From NCBI GenBank assembly GCA_014526335.1, contig JACTAT010000004.1, positions 2,586,009 through 2,650,008 of the forward strand: a stretch of 64,000 bases of DNA. The letters are read 5' to 3'. The notes under the pieces were generated by a model. That model saw only the letters and a program-made list of their open reading frames with translations. It made no database searches and had not been told where the DNA came from. The DNA is from Chrysaora quinquecirrha (Eukaryota > Cnidaria > Scyphozoa > Semaeostomeae > Pelagiidae). Both the position numbers and the translations under genes were made by a program. Of this stretch, positions 48,401 through 59,100 are shown one piece after another. How positions within the stretch are numbered: the stretch's first letter is position 1; each line of letters starts with the position of its first letter.

Positions 48401-51400
48401 TAGAACAGGTTTACTTAAAGACTATATAAAAGATGATAGTAATGAATTTGGTGATGTTGATCCCTATGATCAACTTGACTCTCATCAGTTTCGCTACTCA
48501 CAGGATAAGAAATCAAATGCTGCAGGAAAATATCTAATTGATTTCTGCTTACAGAACAGACTTAAAATACTAAACGGTAGGACGTTGGGTGATCTTACGG
48601 GAAAGTTTACTTGCTTCAAACACAACGGTAGTAGTACAGTTGATTACATAATTTGCAGTGAAGATTTTGTAGGGAAAGTTAAGTATTTTAAAGTAAAACC
48701 TTTAACATTTTATTCAGATCATTGTCAAATTTTCACTAGTTTAAATTTATCTCCGATATCCCGAACCAAACAAACAAGAACAACGAAACCTAAAATGCAA
48801 AATAGAAAGCTAAAATATATGTGGGATGCTACATCTGCAGATAAACTAAGAACGCATTTCTCGGAAAATAAATTAAACGAAATCAAGAACGACTTAGACA
48901 ACAGTGGTGATATAGATAATAAAATAAGTGCCTTAACTAAATGTTTCGAAATTGCAAGTAATCAATGCCTTAAAAAACAATCTAAAAGGAACAAAAGACA
49001 AAAACGCAAAAACTTAGCGTTTGATTCTGATTGCTATAGTAAAAGAAAAGAACTTTCAAGGTTAGCTAAAATGTTGAGCGATAATCCAAATAATGTAAAT
49101 TTAAGAAATACTTTTCATCAAAATAAAAAAGTATATAAAAAGTTAATTAAACAAAAACAACGAGACCAAAAAGAGAATCTACTAAAAAAATTGGAAAATC
49201 TAGGATCTAAAAATATTAAAGAGAAATGGGACATAATCAAAAATTTGACCAACACTACAGAGAAGGTCAACTCGGCAGATAAGATAGAAATCAATAAGTG
49301 GGAAGAACATTTCAAAAAAACTAGTTTTAGCGATGATTCTGATTTAGCAAACCCCAAATGTAAAGAAAGCTACATGAGCAGATTAACGGATAGTCAAATA
49401 ACTGAATTAAATACTGATCTACATAAAAGTTTCACAACTCAAGAAATTTTAACCACTACAAACAACTTAAAAGGCAATAAAGCAGTAGGCTATGATAATA
49501 TATCTAACGAATTAATTAAGGTATTCGCAAATTTGAAAATTGGAACAGAAATTTTAAAAAACACTTTTGATAGCATTATTAGAAACGGAGCTTATCCTCA
49601 GGAATGGAAGACTGGATTAATATTACCTATTTTTAAATCAGGAAATAAGGAAGAACCTAGAAATTATAGAGGAATCACGCTAACATCTTGCTTGGGTAAG
49701 TTATTCAATCAATTAATGGAAAAAAGGCTAAGTTACAACTTTGAGAAATTTGGAATATTATCTGATAACTTATTAGGATTTCGGCCTGAAATGCGTACAA
49801 CAAACAACGTTTTCATATTAAAGACTCTAATAGACAAACATTTCGCACAAAATGAAAAACTATATTGCTGTTTTGTAGACTTTTCAAAAGCATTCGACAG
49901 AGTATGGAGAGAAGCTATGCTAGAAAAGTTAGAATTGTATGGTGTTGGTGGCAAATTTTTAGAAACAATAAAACATCTGTATAAAGATACATACAGTAGA
50001 ATGATAATCGACGGGAAACTTGGTCCTTCTTTTAAGCTCAATTTAGGTGTTAAACAAGGTGACCCTTTAAGCTCATTTCTATTTAATGTAGAAATGAATC
50101 ACCTATGTTCACAATTGCTAAAATCTGCTGATAACAACCCTCCAAGCATTGATCAATTCAGCATACCATGCCTGTTCTGGGCAGACGATGTTGTTCTAAT
50201 CTCGAAATCTAAAGAAGGCCTTCAAAACAGCATAAATATTGTTGAAAAGTACTGTCATGAATACAAGATGAAGATAAATGCTGATAAAACATATGGTGTG
50301 ATTTTCAACAAAAGTGGTAAAGTCCTTAGGAAGAATAAGTTAATTGTTAATAACGAAGAATTAAAAATCAAAAAAGAAGTAAAATATTTAGGTTTCATGT
50401 TAGATTGCAACGGTAATTTCCACACTACAATTGAAGATCTTGCAAATAAAGCTAAAAGGGCCCTCTATTCTATCTATAAACTATCGACCTTGAATACCTT
50501 GTCAGTAAGTAATATGATAACGACCTTTAATGCTGTTATAAAACCAATATTGTTATACGGTTCTGAGCTTTGGGGGGTATCAGTCTAAAGATAATAATAA
50601 AATAGAGCTTGCTCAGATCAGCTTCGCGAAACATATTCTTGGGGTGCATCGAAAATCTACAAATTTAGGTGTCTTGGGTGAATTAGGGTTGTATCCATTG
50701 CAATTAGAGATGAAGAACAATGCTATTAAATATTACGATTACATTCAGCAAAATAAAAATGAACTATTAAAGGCAACACTAAATCTACAAAAGAAACTTA
50801 AAATAAATAACAACTGGTTTAAATATGTATCAAACATCTTAAATGAAACTACCTTCGACATTAAACAATTGCCTGTTAAACTTAGTAATAACAATAGTGG
50901 TATGAAACGACTGACTAGAAAAAATAATAGAATTATTACAATGGCAATTAAAGAAAAATTGATTAAAAGCTTTGAGATTAATTTCAATAATGAAATAACA
51001 AAATGCAAGAAATTATCACTTTATAAATACATAAAAGACAAGCCTAAGTTGGAAAACTATCTTATATTAGTTCAGAATCGACAACATAGATCAGCTGTGA
51101 CGCGACTATTAATCAGCGCACATAAACTAAAAATTGAAACAGGCAGATACACAACAAATAGTGGTAGATTAGAAAGGAACAAAGGTTTTGTGACTTTTGT
51201 ACAAAAAGGAGAAAAAATAGACGATGAGTTACATTTTACGTTTAATTGCGAGTCCAACAACTCCCTGAGAATACAATGTTTTAATAAAATTGATATAGAT
51301 GTTGAAAAGGGGAAAACGAATAATGAAGAAGAAAATCTAGAATTATTAAAATCAATAGTAAAATCAAACGAAAGCGTAAAATTGAAAACATTTGCGAAAT

Positions 51401-54100
51401 TTATATATGATAGTGAACAGATACGAATTAAGAAAACAGCTTAGAAAAGATTGATTAAATTTAAAACTATATAGCTGTGAATTATACAAGCAATTAGAAA
51501 TCAATCTTTATTAATAAGACAATCATAGAAATTCTGCATTAGTATGTAGACTTACGAAAAATTTAATCATAGTTATGTAATTGTAATAGATAGTAGTTTA
51601 GTTAATGTTTGTATTCTGTAGTCTAACAATAGCATATTATATAAATAATATCATATGTATATTGTATTCTACTAGACCCTTCACAGGGTGTTGAATATTG
51701 AATTGAATTGAATTATGAAAACAATAGTATGACGTCATTACATCCTTACGTCATCAAATACTTTTCACTATCTTAGGTTTGAATTTAAAATTCCAGTGCT
51801 CAAAATTCTTAATTTTCTGAGGAAATGAAGCGCCAAAGGATTAGACAGAATTATTCGTAATAAACAAAAGCCTAAAATTCCGATTTCAGATGCTGACGAT
51901 TAAGATCTGGATGTGATGAGTTTTGCTGACCCTGCGGAGGATGCCGCGGAGGAAGCCATAGAGCGTCAAGGTTTGTTGGTTTGCTAGACTTGCTCCAAGT
52001 CTATTTCTTAATATCCTTCCCTTCTCCAAAGGTCCACCATTCCGTGTTAACAAAGGAGAGTGCCTGAGAAATTAGACTTACCCTAAGTCTAAATCTTTCT
52101 TTATCGGACCACAAAATCATGCTAGAAATATGATGGCGCTGCGGAGGAGACTGTTAGAAAAGTGAACGGAGATTGGATAAATCTCCGTTCACTTTTCTCA
52201 TTGTCTCCTCCGCAGCGAGGCACATTTTGGTTATGTATTGGTGTTCGGAAGAAGAAAGATTTAGACTTAGGGTAAGTCTACTGAGAAATAGACTTGTACC
52301 TTTTCAGCAATCATGAATAATTAATGTGATTCCCGCTCCAGTGGCTTGCTGATAAGAAGATTGGGGGTACTGATTTTAGATCATTTAACAAAAGGCATAA
52401 CTCTTTCTTTGAACTTGAGAATAATACACTAAATGCATCTTTTTAATATGAATTGAGAGAATTAAGAACAAAAACCCCTTTGAATTTCATTCAGGGCCGT
52501 TGGCATTGGCAGCCAAATGCATCTTTTGTCAAGAAATGCCTTTAGATAACTTCCAGGGGGCAACCCCCTTGGAGATTTATAATCTGGAAAGAGCTTTATC
52601 ATTTCTTCGTGCTGAATGGCTGATTCTCTCACTTCAGAGAGAAGCGCCAACGGACAGGATCTTGTCCGGTGACGTCAGAATACAAAAGATTTATCTCATT
52701 AATTATTCATGACTGCTGGAAAGGTACAAGTCTATTTCTCAGGACCCTCACACGGAATGGTGGACCTTTGGAGAAGGATATTAAGAAATAGACTTGGAGC
52801 AAGTCTATTGGTTTGCTGAAGCTTACAAGTTGATTCTCAATCAAGATGTACTTGCAGAGGGAAGGGATTTTGTGATAGATAGTGACCAAATTTTTGGGAG
52901 AAGATTATCATGACATCATTAATCTTTTTGGATGCAAAGTTTTGGGTGAAGAAATTGACCCGCCATTCGCACACCCCCCCCTGGGGAGACAGGGAAATTG
53001 CATTCGTAGCGATGTTCCCTCTCTTATAAAATATTGAGCGTATTGCTGAGATAAAAAAGTCTGTTCTCCGCAGATCCTAAGCCCGGCTGTGCATGTGGAA
53101 TACCGTGCCGTCGTCGATGCGTAAATTGGGGCACAGGTTGGGGCAGAAGACGACGATGGTGAAGAACTGAAGTGTGGACTTGAATTTGTTTCGTTGCAAT
53201 GTTGTGTTTATTTTAGTATCATCTTCTTTATTTTGTATGCAGTTAGATGCAGTTATGATATTGATAGTCAAATCTAAAGTGATTTTTTTTGCTTTTTCTC
53301 ATTTAAATATTCCAATTCATTTAGTTTCATAAATATGTGTACCTGATACCCGAAACATAATTTAGCTACGTACTGGACCGGGGGTGGGGGACTATCCCTG
53401 GGCCCTAAAAATGTTTTACAGCCAAAAGAATGATAAATAAAGGCTGCCGATTTTCTGAATCAAAAATTATTTTGTACGTTGTAAGGAAGGTACTATGGGG
53501 ATAAAAAATTTAATTATTCAATTTGAAAAAACTTGTTCAATTTGAAAAAATAAGACATTCTCCAACCACGTCCCCAGGGTGAATAGGCCTCCACGTGAAA
53601 CTCCGCTGTCTATATTCGACCATATTCGACTCTGTTACCGGACTTGTCTATTCGCAATTTGATTGGCTCTTCAAACAATTAAAGTGGCGTCACAGTTTCT
53701 TCAAAATTTCACACCAAAATAAGCCGAAAACTATGTGAAAAATCTATAAAAACCAAAAAATGATGTTGCATGAGATATTGTAATTTGCCTTACAGTTATC
53801 AATGACATTCTTTGCATTTCCTTTCTAAGAACACCTGCTTTCGGAATTTACATCTTGTTTTGATGCCTAGGCCCAAAATTGCCAGTATTTTGGCAGATTT
53901 TGTGGCTGGTACAAGGCCCAAAATCGATTTGACGGTTGACATTCGGGGAAATTCGATTTGGGCCTAGGCATTTTCTATTGTAAATATCTTTTCCTACAGA
54001 TCCCAAGCCCAAGCCTGGTGATTGTGCCTGTGCAGATTTTTGCCGTCGTCGATGCACACCGTGGTATGGCACTTGGGGTGGGAGACGACGAAGATGGTGA
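45462..54100 (+). CDS. Cationic peptide gene P4, disrupted: stop in propiece, two terminal exons
   Basis: Exons are 45490-45544 (signal, MKTILLFVLVLGFALAFC), 51890-51970 (propiece), 53074-53162 (mature a) and 54000-54100 (mature b). All borders are GT-AG and phase 1. The propiece exon matches P2 (FADP-EDAAEEA-ERQ) but its fourth whole codon is TAA (51901-51903), which would end the protein after about 22 residues. Mature a is DPKPGCACGIPCRRRC then VNWGTGWGRRRRW. Mature b is DPKPKPGDCACADFCRRRC then TPWYGTWGGRRRRW. Intron 1 holds a retrotransposon in the same orientation and intron 2 a nested pair of MITEs. Either it is a pseudogene, or the propiece exon is skipped, which keeps the frame. Confidence 0.8.
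45871..47913 (+). CDS. Retrotransposon ORF1 with coiled coil and SGNH esterase domain
   Basis: The first ATG is at 45871 (the frame opens earlier, without ATG). Product is 680 residues. About residues 170-330 form a coiled coil. An SGNH hydrolase domain follows: IIGDSLTK (nucleophile Ser), GGKI, HVGSNDI and DGIHLTSLG (catalytic Asp and His), so all four blocks are present. ORF1 esterase domains are known in CR1-like elements. The C-terminus is rich in Gln and Pro (several Q runs), which may help RNP assembly (inference). The stop TAA overlaps the ORF2 start in ATGGTAA. Confidence 0.9.
   Translation: MLGENIEIKSHGMVGVLQTSTERLQAWTSAIKKRYETLKLNDNTISVDMLQDNLKEYKIRVKSLSQKSKDKQFTITVYKGENTKKYMIQGANVLPWVDLEFDNIKKLSEGKVYDEILWSTDWLYEKNLPNVKNKNKLSENEINKVFMLSQNDQCLSTPKVSKEKREMLLKKAKESAAKLNLNKEAEISNLEKVIEELESKVISLGNENTELKASVLKLEIRISQLELENQNKLKANESTRDEISEMKQEIRFLQNEIHAVNKDVGECDISDFRRQCSEVQEELDKQKRLHAKDAMEFSIQIDELRNLNERVVKSEIKALESHIQSMLSDLKNIPNYTRHSEDNSSEKTLKDDDDAHEENLENNHNDERCEYLIIGDSLTKLIDAEKFHRKKKTAIITIRGGKIADIKKRLMTQTVNPTEALFIHVGSNDIANIRNSSLDSFISEYSDLVETVKSKYPEIKILMSLILPRFNDRIFNNLYKKANQQIRQIVKSNGMTYVNHFEIESETRAFQQDGIHLTSLGTAMLIRGIKDVALNRKKDKNIEIKIKNGRRLNPTNRSFYQEQEISYNHISDSQQYPQQHGFNQWQFEQQKLEEQQRIQNQMHNHKSHKFQNQQQQQFQYQWSHQLPHQQQQQQHQYQPPPPQQQQQQQQPMFIPQELSSFNHTNMPYIYNLQPANTQVW
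47907..51444 (+). pseudogene. Retrotransposon ORF2 (endonuclease and reverse transcriptase), one frameshift
   Basis: The first frame is 47907-50588. Residues about 10-290 are an APE-type endonuclease (LLGGDFNSRTG, STVDYIIC, YSDHCQI). Residues about 520-830 are the RT (NYRGITLTSCLGK, DFSKAFDRVW, GVKQGDPLSSFLFN, WADD). The frame stops just after LYGSELWG in a run of six G (50572-50577). The continuation, from about 50578 with the ORF at 50644-51444, has the C-terminal region (RSAVTRLLISAHKLKIETG). One base gained or lost in the G run explains the break. Confidence 0.88.
51890..51970 (+). pseudogene. P4 propiece exon with an in-frame stop
   Basis: Relative to P2 (GAC GAT GAA GAA GAT) it reads GAC GAT TAA GAT. 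The rest of the exon stays open, and its 81-base length is a multiple of three with phase 1 at both ends. Confidence 0.88.
51985..52807. mobile_element. TAGACT-family MITE (9-bp duplication) in intron 2 of P4
   Basis: Ends TAGACTTGCTCCAAGTCTA and TAGACTTGGAGCAAGTCTA, with long inverted arms that share TTCTCCAAAGGTCCACCATT. Exact duplications TTGGTTTGC lie at 51976-51984 and 52808-52816. It starts 15 bases after the propiece exon. The arms match the MITE at 23597-27972. Confidence 0.93.
52073..52280. mobile_element. MITE nested in a MITE, same family, 9-bp duplication
   Basis: Ends TAGACTTACCCTAAGTCTA and TAGACTTAGGGTAAGTCTA. Exact duplications CTGAGAAAT lie at 52064-52072 and 52281-52289. 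An internal palindrome with AAAGTGAACGGAGATT lies at its centre. Confidence 0.93.
53074..53162 (+). CDS. P4 terminal exon a
   Basis: It begins after acceptor TTCTCCGCAG and ends TGA. It encodes four cysteines (CACGIPCRRRC) and GWGRRRRW, net charge about +7. The sequence after the stop (TGAAGAACTGAAG...GGACTTGAATTTGTTTC) resembles that after exon b. Confidence 0.88.
53570..53962. repeat. About 390-bp dispersed repeat between the two P4 terminal exons
   Basis: It is the reverse complement of 13966-14344. It ends about 37 bases before exon b. Confidence 0.8.
54000..54100 (+). CDS. P4 terminal exon b (alternative or orphan)
   Basis: It begins after acceptor TTTTCCTACAG and ends TGA. It encodes CACADFCRRRC and WGGRRRRW. 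No signal or propiece exon lies between the two terminal exons, so it is either a second last exon of P4 or what is left of another gene. Confidence 0.85.
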
Positions 54101-55329
54101 AGAACTCAGGCGTGGACTTAGCCTAGCGTAGACTTGAATTTGTTTCTTCTTTGCAATTTTCTTTTTATTTTATTATGTTATTTTTCCTGAAGAAACTATG
54201 ATAAAACCATAAAAATGTTTTTTCTTTGCTTTGCTTGCCTTCAATCTTCTTTAATTCCTTCAGGGCCATTTTCCGTTATTTCTGTTCAAACAAAAGGATT
54301 TTTTAGGATTTCCATAAAAACAAAAGGATTTCAAGGTACCGCTCCTTTTTTAGCATGAAAATTATGTATCTTTTTGCCTCATTTGTCTGTCAGCCTCGCT
54401 TCAATTTTTCTTACGATTTTGTAAATTTAAAAATTTCGTTAATTGATGAAGGGTAAGCCCGAAACCTCGTAAAAATATTTCTCTTCCTGGTATTGATCTC
54501 ATTCTTATTCAAAGCAAGGGCGCCGGAAGCAATGCAGGGCGGCGGGGGCAGACGCAACAATTTAAGGGCACAACAATAGGAAAATAAAAGAATTCGGTAA
54601 TTTTTTCGAGGACAGGGGGGCAGCTGCCCCCGTGCTTCCGGCGCCCCTGATTCAAAGTTTATCGGAAGAAAATGGTCACAGGGAGATAAAGATATGGTTC
54701 GATATAAGGAATTTTCTATTTGTCGGGTGTTCGAGTTAACTAAGTAGTTGGGGTGGGAGACGTTGGATAGGCTGACAAAGTTATGATGAAATTCCTGCTT
54801 GGTTTGCTTATAATATATCAAAAGTTTCAGATTTGTAGAGAATACCGTAGTGTATTAATTGCAAGAGCATTTCTGCTAGGGTGATAAATGAAACATTCGT
54901 AGCTAGAAAAATGGCGCAATTAACCAGCACAATAGCAGAAATTTACTGCGAGCGAACGCGCTATTAATAAATGGCACGCACTTATTTCAGAAAGTGCTGC
55001 GAGGAAACCTGCTATAAGTTGTCCACAATGCACACAACTAAAATTTGTCAACAAATCTTTATCTGAGGCTCCGTTTTCAAGAGCAAGAGTGGATCGGATC
55101 TCAAATGAATCAGATTTACTTTTGACGGATAGGCCTTGCGTTTACATGCAATTTCGTAGATCCGATCCTGACGCGATCCATTTCTGGTCCGCGGGCCGAC
55201 TGATCCGATCTGGTCGCTTGTTTGAAAAGTGTTCCAGTTTAGATGATCCGATCTACTTCTGCATCGTGAAACAGGTGAATCCGATCCAAAACTGGCTCTC
55301 TTCCGAAATATCATTATATTAATTACATA
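54101..55329. other. Intergenic DNA, no gene recognised
   Basis: It should include the 3' end of P4. A C/G-rich patch near 54530-54640 (GCAGGGCGGCGGGGGCAGAC) and several GATCCGATC-type words near 55090-55280 stand out. No coding signal was recognised. Confidence 0.45.
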
Positions 55330-55828
55330 CACGCAGTTTTTTTTATAAGCAACCGCTTATACGCAACCAAGATGTAGAAGGCCTAAAACTTTAAGCAACT
55401 TATAGTACAACAGGGAAAAACCTAACCAACTTTTTAAATTTTTGATAATTTCACTGCAAGCAACAGAAGATTGATCAACATAGAAGCTATTTCATTCATT
55501 TGCCGTCTAAACTCGCATATCAAGGGAGTGTTACTCATTACGTGAAGCATTTCATTGAGGGGTTTCCGTTAAACTTTAAATACAAAGTCTCTATTTGGTA
55601 ACAATTACATGGTACTTTTTGACTGATGTTATTTATAGTATTTCTTTGCATACTCCAAAATGTGCTGTTTTTCTAGCCTCTGTACTATTCTTAGGGCAAA
55701 AAATATACAGTCAAAATCAAGCAACTACTAAGCAACTTTTGCTACTAAAAGGTGGCCATAAGAGGTCCAAAAATAAGTAATTTTTTTAACTAGACCCGAG
55801 CGAAGTTGCTTATAAAAAACTGCGTGTG
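55330..55828. mobile_element. TA-flanked MITE, inverted relative of 995-1450
   Basis: TA|CACGCAGTTTTTTTTATAAG ... CTTATAAAAAACTGCGTGTG|TA. AAGCAAC blocks repeat inside. Confidence 0.8.
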
Positions 55829-56135
55829 TATTATGTCTGAATAGTGTTTAAGCTTTGTGCCTTGAGCTCCATAAAATTTCCAAAACTTGTTCATTGGCTT
55901 GTTTCGTATGGGAAATGACCTGACTGGCTGCATGGATGACTTGTCCTCGCCTGGCCAATCAAAAACCACAGGCACGCACGAACAAAGGCCATCAATCATT
56001 GTGCATCGCCCCTTGACGTCAGAGGAGCAGCAGAATTTTGTTGATCTCATCTGTTCTCCTGGGCTATTTCGAGCAGGTGCACTGTAGAGGGACAGAAGCG
56101 GAGCTCGACTTTGACAACAACTGCAAGTCGTCAAC

Positions 56136-59100
56136 ATGTTTCAAGACCAGATAAACGAAGTTCAAAAGGGTATTAAAGAGCAGTCTGCAAAGCGCAAGGC
56201 CTTGAAGGACCTGGATCTGTTTGTTTTGGACAATTCCTCCGTGAAACCACTGTTGGCCAATTACGCGGACACACAATGGAAAATAAATGGAAAATTTATA
56301 ACGAGGTTTGGCTTTCAAGTTCTTGACTTGTTTTTCCAGGCACCATCAGATCTGCATTGGACTTGCTTTGGTCATCGCGGTCATCGCGATGAATTTATTT
56401 TGGTTGGCAAAATTCTCTTGCCGTTCCCTGATTTCTTCCAATCTTTCATGATAATTTGGTCTGCTTTTTTCCAAGCCAGTGATGTAAGACAAATTTAATT
56501 TCAAAATCTTTACAATTAAGACCACATTAATTGTCAAATTCTAACTGAAGCGTAGAGAGAAATGAAATGGATCATTTCGGTAGAATTTAACTTTTTCGAA
56601 ATCGCAAGTTATCAATCTTTCGATGCAAAAATCGTATAAAGCACCCTCAAATTAGTCTATTTGTAAAGTTTTACTATCCCAGCGCTTGTATTATCGATTC
56701 TACGAGCGTCCAAAGTTTACAATTTTATAAGGGCTTTCACCAAGTTCATTTTTTTGCGGTCAAAGCCTTTAAGAAATCGGGAACTTTGAATGCTCATAAA
56801 ATTGAACATAATAAAACACAAGCGCTAGGACAGTGAAACTTTGTACCTGGACTAAGTTTTAGCTGCTTTATAAGATTTGCATATCAAAAACTCGATATCA
56901 TGTGATCTCGAAAAATTTTAATGCCGTGTGACGTCATACCGAAATGATCTATTAGCAGACAAACAAACAGCCAGGTCTTTGGTCTTCGTTTCTGGTTTCA
57001 GTGCGCGAGGGATACACCACTGCAAAAAAATCCACTAAATTCATAATCAACCAACCTTTTGGACTATTTCTGCACTTAATTACAAAGTTTATGGTTCTCT
57101 TTATTCTCGGCACCGCTTTTTTTTGTCTAACTTTCTTAAATTTTTCAAGAAATATCCGAATATCGACTTTTGAAACCTCACGTACTTAGCTTTTGCAGCT
57201 CTCGACAAGTTTACTTGCTCAACCTCAATTGAGAAGTTCCTTAATGATTTTCTCGTTAGTAGTATAAGCTCTTTAAATTTTCGGGCCTTCTACTCTTAGG
57301 TGCCTAATTGCCGGGGGGTCCCAATTAGCGGGGGGGTTGGATTTTTGTTGAAAATTAATTGCCGGGGGTCCCAATTAGCGGGGGGTTGGATTTTGTTGAA
57401 AATGGATCAAGACTCAGACTCAATTTTTATCTTATTTTGTCTATGCAAGACTGGTATCTATTTATTTTGTGATTTTGAATCCTCTGACATGAATTTTCAA
57501 TACGCGTCACTTACGCGAAGTTGAAAAATTTAATAAGCGGGGGTCCTAATAAGAGCGGGGGGGTTGGAAAAATTTTCAAAAATTAATTAGCGGGGGGGGG
57601 GGACGGCAATTAGGTACCTAAGAGTACCGCACTCTCCATCCACAAGACCATAAAGCGTGGACAGGATAAGACTAAATTAGCGACTGCTTGTCTCCTCCGC
57701 AGAGGTTCTGGTCCTTGATGCTTTTTCATAGATCTGTGCTTACAGAATTTGTAAGAGACACGCAAGTGTTTCTTGGAGACAACAGAAACATCTTTCGTCT
57801 CCGCGACTCAGGAGACATGCTGGTGTTTAGCCATCCTTGGAGACAGGCCGAGTAGTCGCATGCGACATTTTTCCAAGTTTTGCGACAACCAAACTTTTAT
57901 TTTTTGTAGGTTAAAAAAGTTGGCTTCAAGCATATGATAGTGACCTCGTTCTCACACATGACTCGTTTGGGCGACACATTCATTCGTCAGTTGACAGAGA
58001 AGGGTGAAGACATGAGCTTGATGTATGCCTTCACGGAGTTTGTGGAGAAAGTCGTCGACAAGATCCCTGATACCGAGGCTATTCCAATAGGGCTCTTAAA
58101 AATGAAGGAGTTGGGGATCAAGAATGTGATCATTGAAATAGATTTGGTCTACAATGCCATTGATTACACCAAGTTTAATTGCGAAGAAATGTGTAAGCTT
58201 TTCTCGAAGAGGTTTCAGTGGATTCGGGAGAATTTGGCGAGCGATTCTCGTATCCTCGTTAATTTACGAGATATGCCCGACGCTATGATGCGAAAGCCGA
58301 GACGCGTCTTTAAAATCGTGAATTATCTTTCTTCCTTGCCACCGAAAGAGCGCATTTTCGGGATAATCTTTGAAGAGCTTGGCAAATACCTCCCGGAAGA
58401 GTTGGGTGTTTGGACGGCGGCCATTCGTAAAGAAATGGACAGATGCGGGTTCCAGTCGGGGCATCTTCTTGTACACGTTCACCAACAGTGGGAGATGCAC
58501 GTGACAACCCAATTGGAATGCTTGGCGAATGGTGCAAATGGTATATGGGCTGGTTTGTGCGAGGAAGGGGCTTCGATGGGACACGCATGCTCAACAATGA
58601 CCATCATGAACCTAATACGAATGGGGAACAGGCGTGTTTTGAAATCCTTCAACTGCACAGAGCTAAGAAAAGCTGCTCAGAGCATAACCCAGATAACAAC
58701 AGGGCTGCCCCCAGCCCCCAAGCAGCCTATCTATGGTGCACGTGCCTTGGATATGGTGTTAGGCATGGATCAGTTCGCCCCAAACAAAGAGGATTTGAAC
58801 CTCTCCGAGTTCTTTGGGGAGGAGCCTGTGGTGCGGATGACAACATTGGCATCACCAACAATGATTATAACTAGGTTGAAGAATATTTTTGGAGAGAATG
58901 ATCAGTTCACGGAAGCTATGGCAACAAAAATGAAGGAACTGATGTTGGAAGACCTTCACAAGAACAGAAAAGAAGAGTATATGAGCGAGGCTGGTCTCGC
59001 ATTGCTGTTTGATCGTGCTGGTGGGAAACTCACTCCCAAAATGGCAGAAATCATCACCCAGGTATTGACTTGCGTAACAAACTGCGTTGGTATTCTTCTC

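Larger units (their letters stand above)
45780..51716 (+). mobile_element. Near-complete CR1-like non-LTR retrotransposon in intron 1 of P4
   Basis: It has ORF1 (45871-47913), ORF2 (47907-50588 continued out of frame in 50591-51444) and a (TTGAA)n-type 3' tail near 51690-51715. The 5' end is not marked by a clear duplication and is set by eye. It has the same orientation as the host gene. It is a relative of the deleted copy at 17.2-20.3 kb. Confidence 0.88.

Noticed and set aside
56306..56485. Reading exon 1 of the barrel gene on to the donor at 56486 in the ATG frame
   Set aside because: It keeps a frame open but yields sequence unlike the family. Splicing at 56305 after one frame shift gives the expected KIYNEV-VKKVGFK join.
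56346..56537. Minus-strand open frame with charged coil-like sequence (HERLEEIRERQENFANQ)
   Set aside because: It lies in intron 1 of the barrel/EF-hand gene, has no partner exons that I could find, and could be chance. Worth a look only if minus-strand reads exist.
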